This document shows positions 32,254 through 40,400 of a stretch of 64,000 nt of DNA, in pieces. Source of the DNA: PALSA-1006 sp964571195 (GTDB taxonomy: Bacteria; Pseudomonadota; Gammaproteobacteria; Burkholderiales; Gallionellaceae); NCBI GenBank assembly GCA_964571195.1, contig CAZNAD010000002.1:214979-278978 (forward strand), in the 5' to 3' direction. How positions within the stretch are numbered: position 1 is the first letter of the stretch; every line of letters starts with the position of its first letter. Position numbers and translations under genes: made by a program. Below the pieces are notes generated by a model. The model did no database searches. It was not told the origin of the DNA and saw only the letters and a list, made by a program, of their open reading frames with translations.

Positions 32254-33417
32254 TCAGTTCAAGGTGGGGGGGCTGCCACTGGGGAATAACACCCACATGC
32301 GCCCCGCTTGTTTCATGCGCCCCGCCTGTTGGGCGGCGAACTCGCCGAAGCCCCAGAAGAAGTCCGCGCGCACCGCACCTTTGATGGCTCCACCGGTATC
32401 CTGGGCATACATCAGCCGGTTGAGCGGTTGACCATTGTCGGGGCGCGTAGTGGACAGGAATACCGGCGAACCCAGCGGTACGGTACGCGGATCGACGGCG
32501 ATACTGTATTCATTGGTGAGGGGGACGCCCAAGGCCCCCAGCGGCGCGGAAAGTGTATCGGGTAGTTCGCGGAAGAACACGTAGCTGGGGTTCTGTCCCA
32601 GCAGCATGGGCAATCGCTCCGGGTTTTGCTCCGCCCAGCGTTTGATACCTTGCATGGAAGCCTCTTCCGGCTTGAGTTCGCCCATCTCGATCAGCTTCTT
32701 ACCGATGGAGATGTAGGGATGCCCGTTCTGTTCAGCGTAGCCGATCTTCACGCGCCGACCATCTTCCAGCTCGATACGGCCTGAGCCCTGTATCTGCAGG
32801 AAAAATAATTCGACCGCGTTTTCCACCCAGAACAGTTCGCGGCCTTTCAATTTGGGTAGTCCCGCGTCGATCTCAGCCCGGTTGTGATAAGCAACGACCT
32901 TCTTGCCCTGCAAACGGCCACGCAGACGCATACCTTTGAATTGGGGATAGGCATCACCCAGGTCGATTTCGAGCAGGTCGTCCGGTGCCGCATAAACGGG
33001 GTAGCGGAAGCGTTCACTCATGCGCCGGCTGCCGAGCAGTAGCGGTTCGTAATAACCGGTGATCAGCCCCTGCTCGCTGCCGTCCGGGTTGAGTACCTGG
33101 TAGGGGGTGAACCACTGTTCATAAAAGGCACGCTGGGCTTCGACATCGCCGGTGGCGATCTGTCCGGCTGCAACACAGACCGGCTGCCATGGGGCTTTGG
33201 CCTTGAGCACGCGGCAACTCTGCTGCAGTGCAGGCCACGAGGGGCTGAGATCCAGAGTTTTCCAGTCCGGTAACATCGCCCACTGGCCGGGAATGAAGAT
33301 CGGGGTGGTGCGCGGCGGTTTCTCCGCTATTGATGGTGCGCCCCGCTGTGTCGCCTGACAAGCCGTCAGCAGAAAAATGGCGACAAGCAACAGACAATGG
33401 CTCTTGTTCAACTTCAT
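32254..33417 (-). CDS. mltA: Membrane-bound lytic murein transglycosylase A
   Basis: A 387-residue outer-membrane lipoprotein that cleaves peptidoglycan. The signal peptide ends LLTACQ, a good lipobox with Cys20. MltA motifs include LITGYYEPLLLGSRRMSERF, ELFWVENAVELFFLQIQGSG, KIGYAEQNGHPYISIGKKLI and the 3D (Asp) domain LMYAQDTGGAIKGAVRADFF. Full length. Lies between apaG and hslR in the same direction. Confidence 0.96.
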   Translation of the reverse strand: MKLNKSHCLLLVAIFLLTACQATQRGAPSIAEKPPRTTPIFIPGQWAMLPDWKTLDLSPSWPALQQSCRVLKAKAPWQPVCVAAGQIATGDVEAQRAFYEQWFTPYQVLNPDGSEQGLITGYYEPLLLGSRRMSERFRYPVYAAPDDLLEIDLGDAYPQFKGMRLRGRLQGKKVVAYHNRAEIDAGLPKLKGRELFWVENAVELFFLQIQGSGRIELEDGRRVKIGYAEQNGHPYISIGKKLIEMGELKPEEASMQGIKRWAEQNPERLPMLLGQNPSYVFFRELPDTLSAPLGALGVPLTNEYSIAVDPRTVPLGSPVFLSTTRPDNGQPLNRLMYAQDTGGAIKGAVRADFFWGFGEFAAQQAGRMKQAGRMWVLFPSGSPPTLN

Positions 33418-33472
33418 GTATTCTTTCTGAGGATGGGCTAATGCGTATCGGATCGGGACGAGCGTATTCGGT

Positions 33473-33859
33473 TCAATGCAGAATGCGCGGTATGCTCAAC
33501 ACAAATTGCGGGATGGAAACGGTGAATTCGGAGCCATCTTCCAGCAGGGTCATCTTGTAACTTCCAGACATGGTGCCAACCTGCGTGGCGAGCACGGTGC
33601 CGCTGGTGTATTCAAAGCTCTGGCCGGGATTGATGGTCGGTTGCTCGCCGACCACGCCTTTGCCCTTGACCTCTTGCACATGATGGTTGGCGTCGGTGAT
33701 GATCCAATGGCGGCTGATCAGTTTTACCGCCTGTTCGCCTTCGTTGCTGAGCGTGATGGTGTAGGCGAAGACGAAGCGCTGTTCCGACTCTGCGGACTGT
33801 TCCGGTACGTATTTGACCCGTACAGTGACTTGGATGCGATAGTGTGCCAGATTCTCCAT
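33473..33859 (-). CDS. apaG: ApaG family protein
   Basis: A 128-residue FN3-fold protein with the ApaG pattern: VRVKYVPEQSAESEQRFVFA, YTITLSNEGEQAVKLISRHW, GVVGEQPTINPGQSFEYTSG and GTMSGSYKMTLLEDGSEFTV. Involved in an unclear way in cobalt/magnesium homeostasis. Diverges from the small envelope-protein gene to its right. Confidence 0.96.
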   Translation of the reverse strand: MENLAHYRIQVTVRVKYVPEQSAESEQRFVFAYTITLSNEGEQAVKLISRHWIITDANHHVQEVKGKGVVGEQPTINPGQSFEYTSGTVLATQVGTMSGSYKMTLLEDGSEFTVSIPQFVLSIPRILH

Positions 33860-33984
33860 TCCGGCATTTCACCGCATTTTGGGTGGCAAGACAAGCTGTG
33901 TGCGCGATAATGGCCGGTGATGTGGCAGTTTTGGAAACATCGTCGGCGCGGATTGTTGCCGCAGAGACTAGAGAATGGATATCA

Positions 33985-34440
33985 ATGCTTGAAGCCATCG
34001 TAATCGGGATATTTATCGTGTTCGCTATGTTCAATGTGAGTCCGGCGAGTAGAGAGCACAAAGAACAGGAGAAAGACCTGGCTACGCCGGTCAAGGTTGT
34101 CGAGATTGCTGACTGGGTTGAGGTCGCCAGATCGGCCCAGTTCGTTTCCTATCTCAGTAGCGGCAACATGCTCGTATACCGTGGCACGGTCAGAGTGTGG
34201 CGGCTGATGGATTATGCGAAACCCCAGATCGAGGGCGACCTCGTCTATCGCTCGAAGCGCCTGCAAGAAGAATACGATTGCCGCGAAGGTTTGGTCAGGC
34301 AGCGTTATGTCTCATTGCACGACGGCAAGATGGGGGCGGGAGAGCTGTTGTATGTCAGCAATGAGACGGATGCGTGGGAGGCGGTGAGGCCGGAAGGTGA
34401 TCATGCCGACATATGGCGGCGAATCTGTCCAAAGAAATAA
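33985..34440 (+). CDS. Surface-adhesin-E-like envelope protein (hypothetical)
   Basis: A 151-residue protein starting with one hydrophobic segment (MLEAIVIGIFIVFAMFNV), a signal anchor or uncleaved signal. The rest, with DWVEVARSAQFVSYLSSGNM, VRVWRLMDYAKPQIEGDLVY and RLQEEYDCREGLVRQRYVSL, follows the layout of the surface-adhesin protein E family (conserved W, Y, VW and a YDC motif). That assignment is from pattern memory. The longer frame begins inside apaG and has no similarity, so I start at the ATG before the hydrophobic segment. Confidence 0.65.
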   Translation: MLEAIVIGIFIVFAMFNVSPASREHKEQEKDLATPVKVVEIADWVEVARSAQFVSYLSSGNMLVYRGTVRVWRLMDYAKPQIEGDLVYRSKRLQEEYDCREGLVRQRYVSLHDGKMGAGELLYVSNETDAWEAVRPEGDHADIWRRICPKK

Positions 34441-34467
34441 CGCAAAGTGTTCTGCTGTCAGCCGCGA

Positions 34468-34590
34468 TCAGAAGTTCTGGTGATAAAGCGGGACAACGTA
34501 GACTCGTGTGTCGGTCCGTTGAGTGTCGAGATTGGCGCAGCCGCCCAGCAGCAAGCAAACAATCGTTATCACAAAGGTTCTTTTCATCAT
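34468..34590 (-). CDS. Small 40-residue lipoprotein
   Basis: A short ORF with a clear lipoprotein signal: MMKRTFVITIVCLLLGGCAN, lipobox LGGC with Cys18. The mature peptide is only 23 residues (NLDTQRTDTRVYVVPLYHQ plus two more). Charge, hydrophobic core and lipobox spacing are exactly those of bacterial lipoproteins, which is why I call it although it is short. No strong ribosome-binding site is seen. Its function is unknown; it converges on the surface-adhesin-like gene. Confidence 0.55.
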   Translation of the reverse strand: MMKRTFVITIVCLLLGGCANLDTQRTDTRVYVVPLYHQNF

Positions 34591-34690
34591 GCCCACGCCA
34601 GTCTGTAGATTGATTCGTACAGAAAGGTTATCGGCATATTTCGACCATTCTTTAGGTGATGGAAGCGCAGCTATTAAGCGCGGTTCGATA

Positions 34691-35121
34691 CCTTACGCTT
34701 CGTCCAATAACTTGCCTGCGATTGCCCAGTTCTCATCCGGCAGTTCATCAAAGGCGATGTAGGTGGCGGTTGTGACACGGAGGGGCGTAGCCCGCTGGCG
34801 CGGGAGCAGCCGCCAATACCTTACGCTTCGTCCAATAATTTGCCCGCGATCGCCCAGTTCTCATCCGGCAGTTCATCAAAGGCGATGTAGGTGGCGGTTG
34901 TGACACNNNNNNNNNNNNNNNNNNNNNNNNNNNNNNNNNNNNNNNNNNNNNNNNNNNNNNNNNNNNNNNNNNNNNNNNNNNNNNNNNNNNNNNNNNNNNN
35001 NNNNNNGGAGGGGCGTAGCTCGCTGGCGCGGGAGCAGCCGCCAATACCTCACGCCTCGTCCAATAACTTGCCTGCGATCGCCCAGTTTTCATCCGGCAGT
35101 TCATCAAAGGCGATGTAGGTA
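34691..35121. repeat. 128-base tandem repeat made from the 3' end of the tautomerase gene
   Basis: Units start at 34691, 34819 and 35047. Each contains about 75 bases equal to the last 24 codons of the tautomerase gene plus about 53 bases of spacer (CGGAGGGGCGTAGCCCGCTG region with a hairpin). The unit at 34819 is interrupted by the N-run, and its two flanks together total exactly 128 bases. Copies differ by a few substitutions. The true copy number is unknown because the gap falls inside the array. Upstream, 34591-34690 shows no gene. Confidence 0.9.
34907..35006. other. Assembly gap (100 N)
   Basis: A run of exactly 100 N, the usual placeholder for a gap of unknown size. It lies within the tandem repeat, so the assembly most likely broke because reads could not span the array. 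Confidence 0.98.
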
Positions 35122-35234
35122 TAAGACGCCGGTTTCTGTGCGATGCGAGCCAAGGTATCGGTGATCTCTTCCGCGATCTTGGCTTTTTGTTCGCGGCTCA
35201 GCGTTCCGGCAATACGGATATTTACATAGGGCAT
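35049..35234 (-). CDS. 4-oxalocrotonate tautomerase-family protein
   Basis: A 61-residue tautomerase. The N-terminal catalytic proline follows the initiator Met (MPYVNIRIAGTLSREQKAKI), and the helix AEEITDTLARIAQKP is typical. The C-terminal strand YIAFDELPDENWAIAGKLLD is the segment that is tandemly duplicated downstream. The last codons of the functional gene differ slightly from the downstream copies. It follows rsmE by 22 bases in the same direction. Substrate unknown. Confidence 0.88.
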   Translation of the reverse strand: MPYVNIRIAGTLSREQKAKIAEEITDTLARIAQKPASYTYIAFDELPDENWAIAGKLLDEA

Positions 35235-35256
35235 GGCAGCCTCCTCGGTTTTGGTG

Positions 35257-35994
35257 TCAATTGAAATCTCCCCACAGCGTCTGTAGGGCGCTGATGCCGG
35301 CGATGGCTGCGGTCTCGGTGCGCAGCACGCGCGGGCCGAGCAGGATGGGGGCGAAGCCCATCTGTTGGGCGACATTGGCCTCGTCTGCGGTGAAGCCGCC
35401 TTCGGGGCCGATGACGAGGGTGACGCCGTCGCGGGGTTTGGGCTGAGCCTGTAGTTGGGTCGCCCCGCCCGGTAGCAGAATGAGTTTGCTGCCCGGGGTG
35501 GTGCGCATATCGACCAGCCAGGTGCAGAGTTCTTGCGGTGCGTGAATCTGCGGCAGGTCGTTGCGACCGCATTGTTCGCAGGCAGAGATAGCGACACTGC
35601 GCCAGTGTTCGGTGCGCTTCTCGGCGCGGGTGCCGGAGAGTTTCGCCACGCTGCGTTGGGTCTGCACCGGCAATATCTCGCTGACGCCGAGTTCGGTGGC
35701 CTTCTGTACGATCCAGTCCATCTTGTCGCTGGTACACATAGCTTGTGCCAGCACGATACGCAAGCCGCTCTCTTGCTGCGCCATGCAGGTTTGCAAATTA
35801 CCCAGCATTACGCGCTTGCCGCTGATCTCGTTGATGGTGGCATCCAGCGCATTGCCGTTGCCGTCGAATATCTGTACCGCGTCGCCGACACGTAGCCGCA
35901 ACACACGGCTGGCATGATGAGCCGCTGCGGCGGGCAGTTCGTAGTTGGTGCTCAAGGGCAACGGGGGAGGGCAATAAAAGCGCGGTGCGGACAT
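35257..35994 (-). CDS. rsmE: 16S rRNA (uracil1498-N3)-methyltransferase
   Basis: A 245-residue SPOUT methyltransferase acting on U1498 of 16S rRNA. The N-terminal PUA-like domain has HHASRVLRLRVGDAVQIFDG. The knot region has the family signatures DWIVQKATELGVSEILPV, VTLVIGPEGGFTADEAN and ILLGPRVLRTETAAIAGISA. The ATG at MSAPRFYCPPPLPLS is the natural start; the long upstream frame is an antisense shadow of the next gene. Confidence 0.95.
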   Translation of the reverse strand: MSAPRFYCPPPLPLSTNYELPAAAAHHASRVLRLRVGDAVQIFDGNGNALDATINEISGKRVMLGNLQTCMAQQESGLRIVLAQAMCTSDKMDWIVQKATELGVSEILPVQTQRSVAKLSGTRAEKRTEHWRSVAISACEQCGRNDLPQIHAPQELCTWLVDMRTTPGSKLILLPGGATQLQAQPKPRDGVTLVIGPEGGFTADEANVAQQMGFAPILLGPRVLRTETAAIAGISALQTLWGDFN

Positions 35995-36069
35995 GGCAGG
36001 GTTCGGGGTGGATGCGTGGGCGTGATAATATAACGTCCCAAAAAATATTTGGGGTTTTAGGAGTAAAAG

Positions 36070-36627
36070 ATGGTCAGTTTGCAACCACCGTTGTGCGATT
36101 TTGGCTGGAAGGCGCGTCCTTTCGAGCTGTTGGGAGTGGATGGTAAGCGCCACACACTGGAAAGCGCGCGCGGCAAGAACGGTTTGCTGGTGATGTTCAT
36201 CTGCAACCATTGCCCCTACGTCAAATCCATACGCGACCGTATCATCCGCGATGTGCGCGAGCTGCAACAGCACGGCATCAACAGCATCGCCATCATGTCC
36301 AACGATCCTGCCGATTACGCCGAAGACTCGTTTGACAACATGAAACTCATCGCGCAGCAATACGCTTATCCTTTCCCTTATGTGTGGGATGAGACACAGC
36401 AAATCGCCAAAGATTACGGTGCGGTGTGCACGCCGGATTTCTTTGGATTCAACGCAAATCTGGAATTGCAGTATCGCGGACGCTTGGATGCCTCGCGCAA
36501 AGAAGCCGCACCGGATGCGCAGCGCGACCTGTTCAATGCCATGCTGCAAGTGGCGCAGACAGGACAAGGGCCGCGCGAGCAGCTCGCCAGCATGGGATGT
36601 TCGATCAAATGGAAAGAAGAAGCGTGA
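36070..36627 (+). CDS. Thioredoxin-like AhpC/TSA family protein
   Basis: A 185-residue thioredoxin-fold protein. It has a single active-site-like Cys in MFICNHCPYVKSIRDRII rather than a CxxC pair, then FPYVWDETQQIAKDYGAVCT with a second Cys before PDFFGF. This fits the AhpC/TSA thiol-peroxidase-like group often annotated only as thioredoxin family. No signal peptide is present, so it is cytoplasmic. It diverges from rsmE across 75 bases and overlaps the next gene by up to 19 bases. Confidence 0.88.
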   Translation: MVSLQPPLCDFGWKARPFELLGVDGKRHTLESARGKNGLLVMFICNHCPYVKSIRDRIIRDVRELQQHGINSIAIMSNDPADYAEDSFDNMKLIAQQYAYPFPYVWDETQQIAKDYGAVCTPDFFGFNANLELQYRGRLDASRKEAAPDAQRDLFNAMLQVAQTGQGPREQLASMGCSIKWKEEA

Positions 36628-37433
36628 CCCGGGGAACCGGACAGAGCGCGATGCTCAAAGCGGTGATCGCTGCGGTGAAACTGGTCGCAGCGGAAGAGAT
36701 CATGCCGCGCTATCTGAAGGTCGCGCTGCATCACAAAGACGACGGGAGTCTGTGTACCGATGCCGACCTTGCCGCGCAGGAGGCGCTCACACGCAAGCTG
36801 CAAGCCATTCTCAATGTGCCGGTGATCGGCGAGGAAATGACCGAGAAGGAGCAGGTGGCGCATTGGGCTGAGGGGGCGCAGGGCGTGTGGTGCATCGATC
36901 CGCTGGATGGCACGACGAACTTTGTGCGTGGCCTGCCGTATTTTGCGGTGTCGGTCGCGCTGATACGCGAAGGGCGCAGTACCTTGGGGGTGGTGCATGA
37001 CCCTGTGGCGAAAGAAACCTTCGCGGCGGAGCTGGGGCGCGGTGCGTTCCTGAACGGGGCGAAACTGGCGGGGCGCAGCACGGCCAAAGACCTGCCTGAT
37101 GCGTTGGCAAATGTAGATATGAAGCGCTTGAGTCCAAAGCTGGTCACGCAGTTGGCGGTCAATCCGCCGTATTGTTCGCAACGCAATTTCGGGGCGAGCA
37201 CGCTGGATTGGTGCTATACCGCCGCCGGACGTTACGATCTGTATCTGCACGGTGGACAGAAGATGTGGGACTACGCCGCCGGTTCGCTGGTATTGCAAGA
37301 GGCCGGAGGTGGCGCGTGTACGTTGGAGCAAGATGATTTTAATCAGGGTGACATCTGGCATCGCTCGGTGGTCGCCTCGCTTGATTCCGAGCTGTTCCAG
37401 AAATGGAAGACGTGGTTGAGAGCGAACCAATAA
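36609..37433 (+). CDS. Inositol monophosphatase-family phosphatase
   Basis: A 274-residue (260 with the ATG at 36651) Mg-dependent phosphatase of the IMPase superfamily. Metal-binding motifs are PVIGEEMTEK (Glu), GVWCIDPLDGTTNFVRGLPY (the DPLDGT motif) and GGQKMWDYAAGSLVLQEAGG (WD motif). This could be an inositol-1-phosphatase (SuhB-like) or a CysQ-type 3'-nucleotidase; SuhB hallmarks are not decisive. The start at 36609 overlaps the thioredoxin gene, while 36651 begins MLKAVIAAVKLV. Confidence 0.85.
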   Translation: MERRSVTRGTGQSAMLKAVIAAVKLVAAEEIMPRYLKVALHHKDDGSLCTDADLAAQEALTRKLQAILNVPVIGEEMTEKEQVAHWAEGAQGVWCIDPLDGTTNFVRGLPYFAVSVALIREGRSTLGVVHDPVAKETFAAELGRGAFLNGAKLAGRSTAKDLPDALANVDMKRLSPKLVTQLAVNPPYCSQRNFGASTLDWCYTAAGRYDLYLHGGQKMWDYAAGSLVLQEAGGGACTLEQDDFNQGDIWHRSVVASLDSELFQKWKTWLRANQ

Positions 37434-37451
37434 GTTGAGCAAGGGGGCGAA

Positions 37452-38825
37452 GTGAAGATTCTGATCTTGGGGGCGGGGCAGGTCGGTTCGACGGTGGCGG
37501 AGAATCTGGTCAGCGAGGCGAACGACATCACGGTGATCGACTCGGACGGCGAAAAATTACGCCAGTTGCAGGATAGGCTGGATCTGCGCACGTTGACCGG
37601 CAACGCTGCCCATCCCTCGATACTGGAGCAGGGCGGCATCGCCGATGCCGATATGTTGCTGGCAGTGACGCAAAGCGACGAGGTCAATCTGGTGGCATGC
37701 AAATTGGCCGCCAGTTTATATAACACACCCACCCGCATTGCACGTATCCGTGCCACTGACTATTTGAATCGCGAAGCGGTATTCAGCGCGGATAACTTCT
37801 GTGTGGATTTCTCCATTTGCCCGGAACAGATCCTGACGAATTACATCACCAAACTCATCGAATTCCCCGAAGCGTTGCAGGTGCTGGAATTCGCCGATGG
37901 CAAGGTATCGCTGGTCGCGGTGCGCGCGTTCGAAGGCGGCCCGCTGGTAGGCAAGCCGATCAGTTTTCTGCGTACCCATATGCCGCAGGTGGACACGCGG
38001 GTCGCTGCGATCTTCCGTCAGGATCGTGCCCTCATCCCCGAAGGCACGACCGTGGTGCAGGCCGGTGACGAGATATTTTTCATTGCGGCGACCAACAACA
38101 TCCGCCATGTGCTGAAAGAGATGCGCCGCATGGACAAGCCGAGCAAGCGCGTGATGATCGTCGGCGGCGGTAACATCGGGCGTCGTCTGGCACAGGCGCT
38201 GGAGCGCGACTATCAGGTGAAGCTCATCGAGTTCAATAAAAAAGCCTGTGAGCGGCTGGCGGGAGAGCTTACCCATACGCTGGTTCTGAACGGCGACGGC
38301 ACGGATGAGAAACTGATGCAGCAGGAACATGTGCATGAGGTCGATGTGTTTTGCGCGCTCACCAACGACGACGAAAATAACATCATGTCCTCCCTGCTTG
38401 CCAAACAGGCGGGTGCGCGCAAGGTGGTTGCGTTGATCAACCGCAGCGCCTATGTCGATCTGTTGCAGGGCGGCAAGATCGACATCGCGTTGTCGCCGGC
38501 ACATGTCACGATCGGTTCGTTGCTGGCTTATGTGCGCCAAGGCGATGTGGCGGTGGTGCATTCCCTGCGGCGCGGCGCGGCGGAGGCGCTGGAGCTGGTG
38601 GTGCATGGAGACCGCCAGTCTTCCCGAGTGGTCGGACGGCGCATCAACGAGATCGACCTGCCGCTCGGTGCCACCATCGGTGCGATTGTGCGCAACCATG
38701 AAGTGCTGATTGCGCACCACGATTCTATGATCGAGGCCGAGGACCATGTCATCGTTTTTGTGATCGACAAAAAGATGGTTAAAAAGGTCGAGAAGTTGTT
38801 CCAGGTCAGCATCGGGTTCTTCTGA
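37452..38825 (+). CDS. trkA: Trk potassium uptake regulatory subunit TrkA
   Basis: A 457-residue cytoplasmic NAD(H)-binding subunit that gates TrkH. It has two RCK halves, each with a Rossmann motif (ILILGAGQVGSTVAENL and RVMIVGGGNIGRRLAQALE) and a TrkA_C domain (ALQVLEFADGKVSLVAVRAF and AAEALELVVHGDRQSSRVVG). It uses a GTG start with AAGGGGG as ribosome-binding site. Its TGA shares one base with the trkH ATG. Confidence 0.96.
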   Translation: MKILILGAGQVGSTVAENLVSEANDITVIDSDGEKLRQLQDRLDLRTLTGNAAHPSILEQGGIADADMLLAVTQSDEVNLVACKLAASLYNTPTRIARIRATDYLNREAVFSADNFCVDFSICPEQILTNYITKLIEFPEALQVLEFADGKVSLVAVRAFEGGPLVGKPISFLRTHMPQVDTRVAAIFRQDRALIPEGTTVVQAGDEIFFIAATNNIRHVLKEMRRMDKPSKRVMIVGGGNIGRRLAQALERDYQVKLIEFNKKACERLAGELTHTLVLNGDGTDEKLMQQEHVHEVDVFCALTNDDENNIMSSLLAKQAGARKVVALINRSAYVDLLQGGKIDIALSPAHVTIGSLLAYVRQGDVAVVHSLRRGAAEALELVVHGDRQSSRVVGRRINEIDLPLGATIGAIVRNHEVLIAHHDSMIEAEDHVIVFVIDKKMVKKVEKLFQVSIGFF

Positions 38826-40285
38826 TGAAACGCGCTCTCACCGTTGTCCATGCGCTCGGATTGATGTTGGTGGTGTTCAGCATCGCATATGTCATGCCCG
38901 TCATTGCCGCCTTGATAGAAGGAGATCGTTCCATTCTGCTGGACTTTCTGCTGGCTATGGTGTGGACGACGGCACTGGGTTCTCTGATGTGGCTACTGAC
39001 GCGTCGTTATAAAGGCGAGCTGTCGATCCGTCACGGTTACCTGCTGGTGGTGGGCATGTGGACGGCGATGCCAGCCTTCGCCACCATTCCGCTGCTGTTG
39101 GCGCTGCCTGAATTATCTTTCACTGATGCCTACTTTGAGACGATGTCCGGTCTTTCCACGACCGGGGCGACCGTGCTGGTGGGGCTGGATAACCTGCCGT
39201 CGGCGATCAATATCTGGCGGCATGAACTGAACTGGCTGGGTGGATTGGGCATCATCGTGTTGGCGGTGGCGATATTGCCGTTGCTGGGCATAGGCGGACG
39301 GCAACTATTCAAGGCCGAGACTCCGGGGCCGATGAAAGACTCGGCGCTGACACCGCGTATCACTGAAACGGCACGAAATTTATGGTTGGTGTATTGCATG
39401 ATCACACTGGCATGTATCCTGTTGCTCAAGCTGGCGGGCATGAACTGGCTGGATGCGATTTGTCACGCATTCGCGGCAATGGGGCTGGGCGGATTCTCCA
39501 CGCACGATAGCAGTGTCGGCTACTTCAATTCACCGCTAATCGAATTCGTGCTGATCGTTTTCATGATCCTGGCCGCCATGAATTTTGCCACTCATTTCCT
39601 GGCTATACGCGGCAAGAGCCTGGGCGTTTATCTGCGAGATACGGAAGGGCTGGCAACGGTGGGCGTGATCGTGGTCAGCTGTTTTGGCGTGGCTTACTTC
39701 TTATGGTGGCAGCAGGTCTATCCAGATTATCTGACGGCGCTACGCCACGCCAGCTTTAACCTTGTTTCACTGGCCACGGACTGCGGTTTTGCCAGCGTGG
39801 ATTTTAATCAGTGGCCGATTTTTGCCCCGATGTGGATGCTGTTTTTGAGTTCCGTTACCGCCAGCTCCGGCTCCACCGGCGGAGGCATCAAGATGGTGCG
39901 AACCATGATTTTATTCAAACAGGCAGGACGAGAATTTATCAAGCTGCTTCATCCTGCGGCGGTTAATCCGATGAAAATCGGCGGTAGTGTTGTGCCGAAT
40001 GGCATTGTGTTCGCGGTACTGGGTTTTATCTTTCTGTATTTCATGACCGTCGCTACATTAACCTTCGTTCTACTGATTAGCGGACTGGATTTCATCTCGG
40101 CGTTCTCTGCCATCATTGCCTGTATCAACAATGCGGGTCCCGGATTAGGGGTGGTGGGGCCCGCAAGTAATTTCTCCGTGTTGACCGATTTTCAGACTTG
40201 GATATGTACGCTGGCGATGCTGGTCGGGCGGCTGGAGATATTCACTTTTCTAATTTTGTTCACACCGCATTTCTGGCGGCGCTGA
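38825..40285 (+). CDS. trkH: Trk potassium channel subunit TrkH
   Basis: A 486-residue inner-membrane K+ translocating subunit. The four pore loops with selectivity-filter glycines can be seen: MSGLSTTGATVLVGLDN, MGLGGFSTHDSSVGYF, SLATDCGFASVDFNQWP and NNAGPGLGVVGPASNFS. About ten membrane helices fit the hydrophobicity. Translationally coupled to trkA by a one-base overlap. Confidence 0.96.
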   Translation: MKRALTVVHALGLMLVVFSIAYVMPVIAALIEGDRSILLDFLLAMVWTTALGSLMWLLTRRYKGELSIRHGYLLVVGMWTAMPAFATIPLLLALPELSFTDAYFETMSGLSTTGATVLVGLDNLPSAINIWRHELNWLGGLGIIVLAVAILPLLGIGGRQLFKAETPGPMKDSALTPRITETARNLWLVYCMITLACILLLKLAGMNWLDAICHAFAAMGLGGFSTHDSSVGYFNSPLIEFVLIVFMILAAMNFATHFLAIRGKSLGVYLRDTEGLATVGVIVVSCFGVAYFLWWQQVYPDYLTALRHASFNLVSLATDCGFASVDFNQWPIFAPMWMLFLSSVTASSGSTGGGIKMVRTMILFKQAGREFIKLLHPAAVNPMKIGGSVVPNGIVFAVLGFIFLYFMTVATLTFVLLISGLDFISAFSAIIACINNAGPGLGVVGPASNFSVLTDFQTWICTLAMLVGRLEIFTFLILFTPHFWRR

Positions 40286-40400
40286 CACCATACTGTTGCA
40301 GTTCTGTGGTGGCTGGAGGGGGAATGGGTTAGCATCACCCCTTACACCGGCAGCCCGAAGTGGGGTGAATGGATGTGGGGTTCCATGTTTGGAAACGAGA

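Noticed and set aside
34748..35118. ORFs running through the N-run
   Set aside because: They contain unknown residues and arise from the tandem repeat in non-coding phases; the true tautomerase gene ends at 35049.
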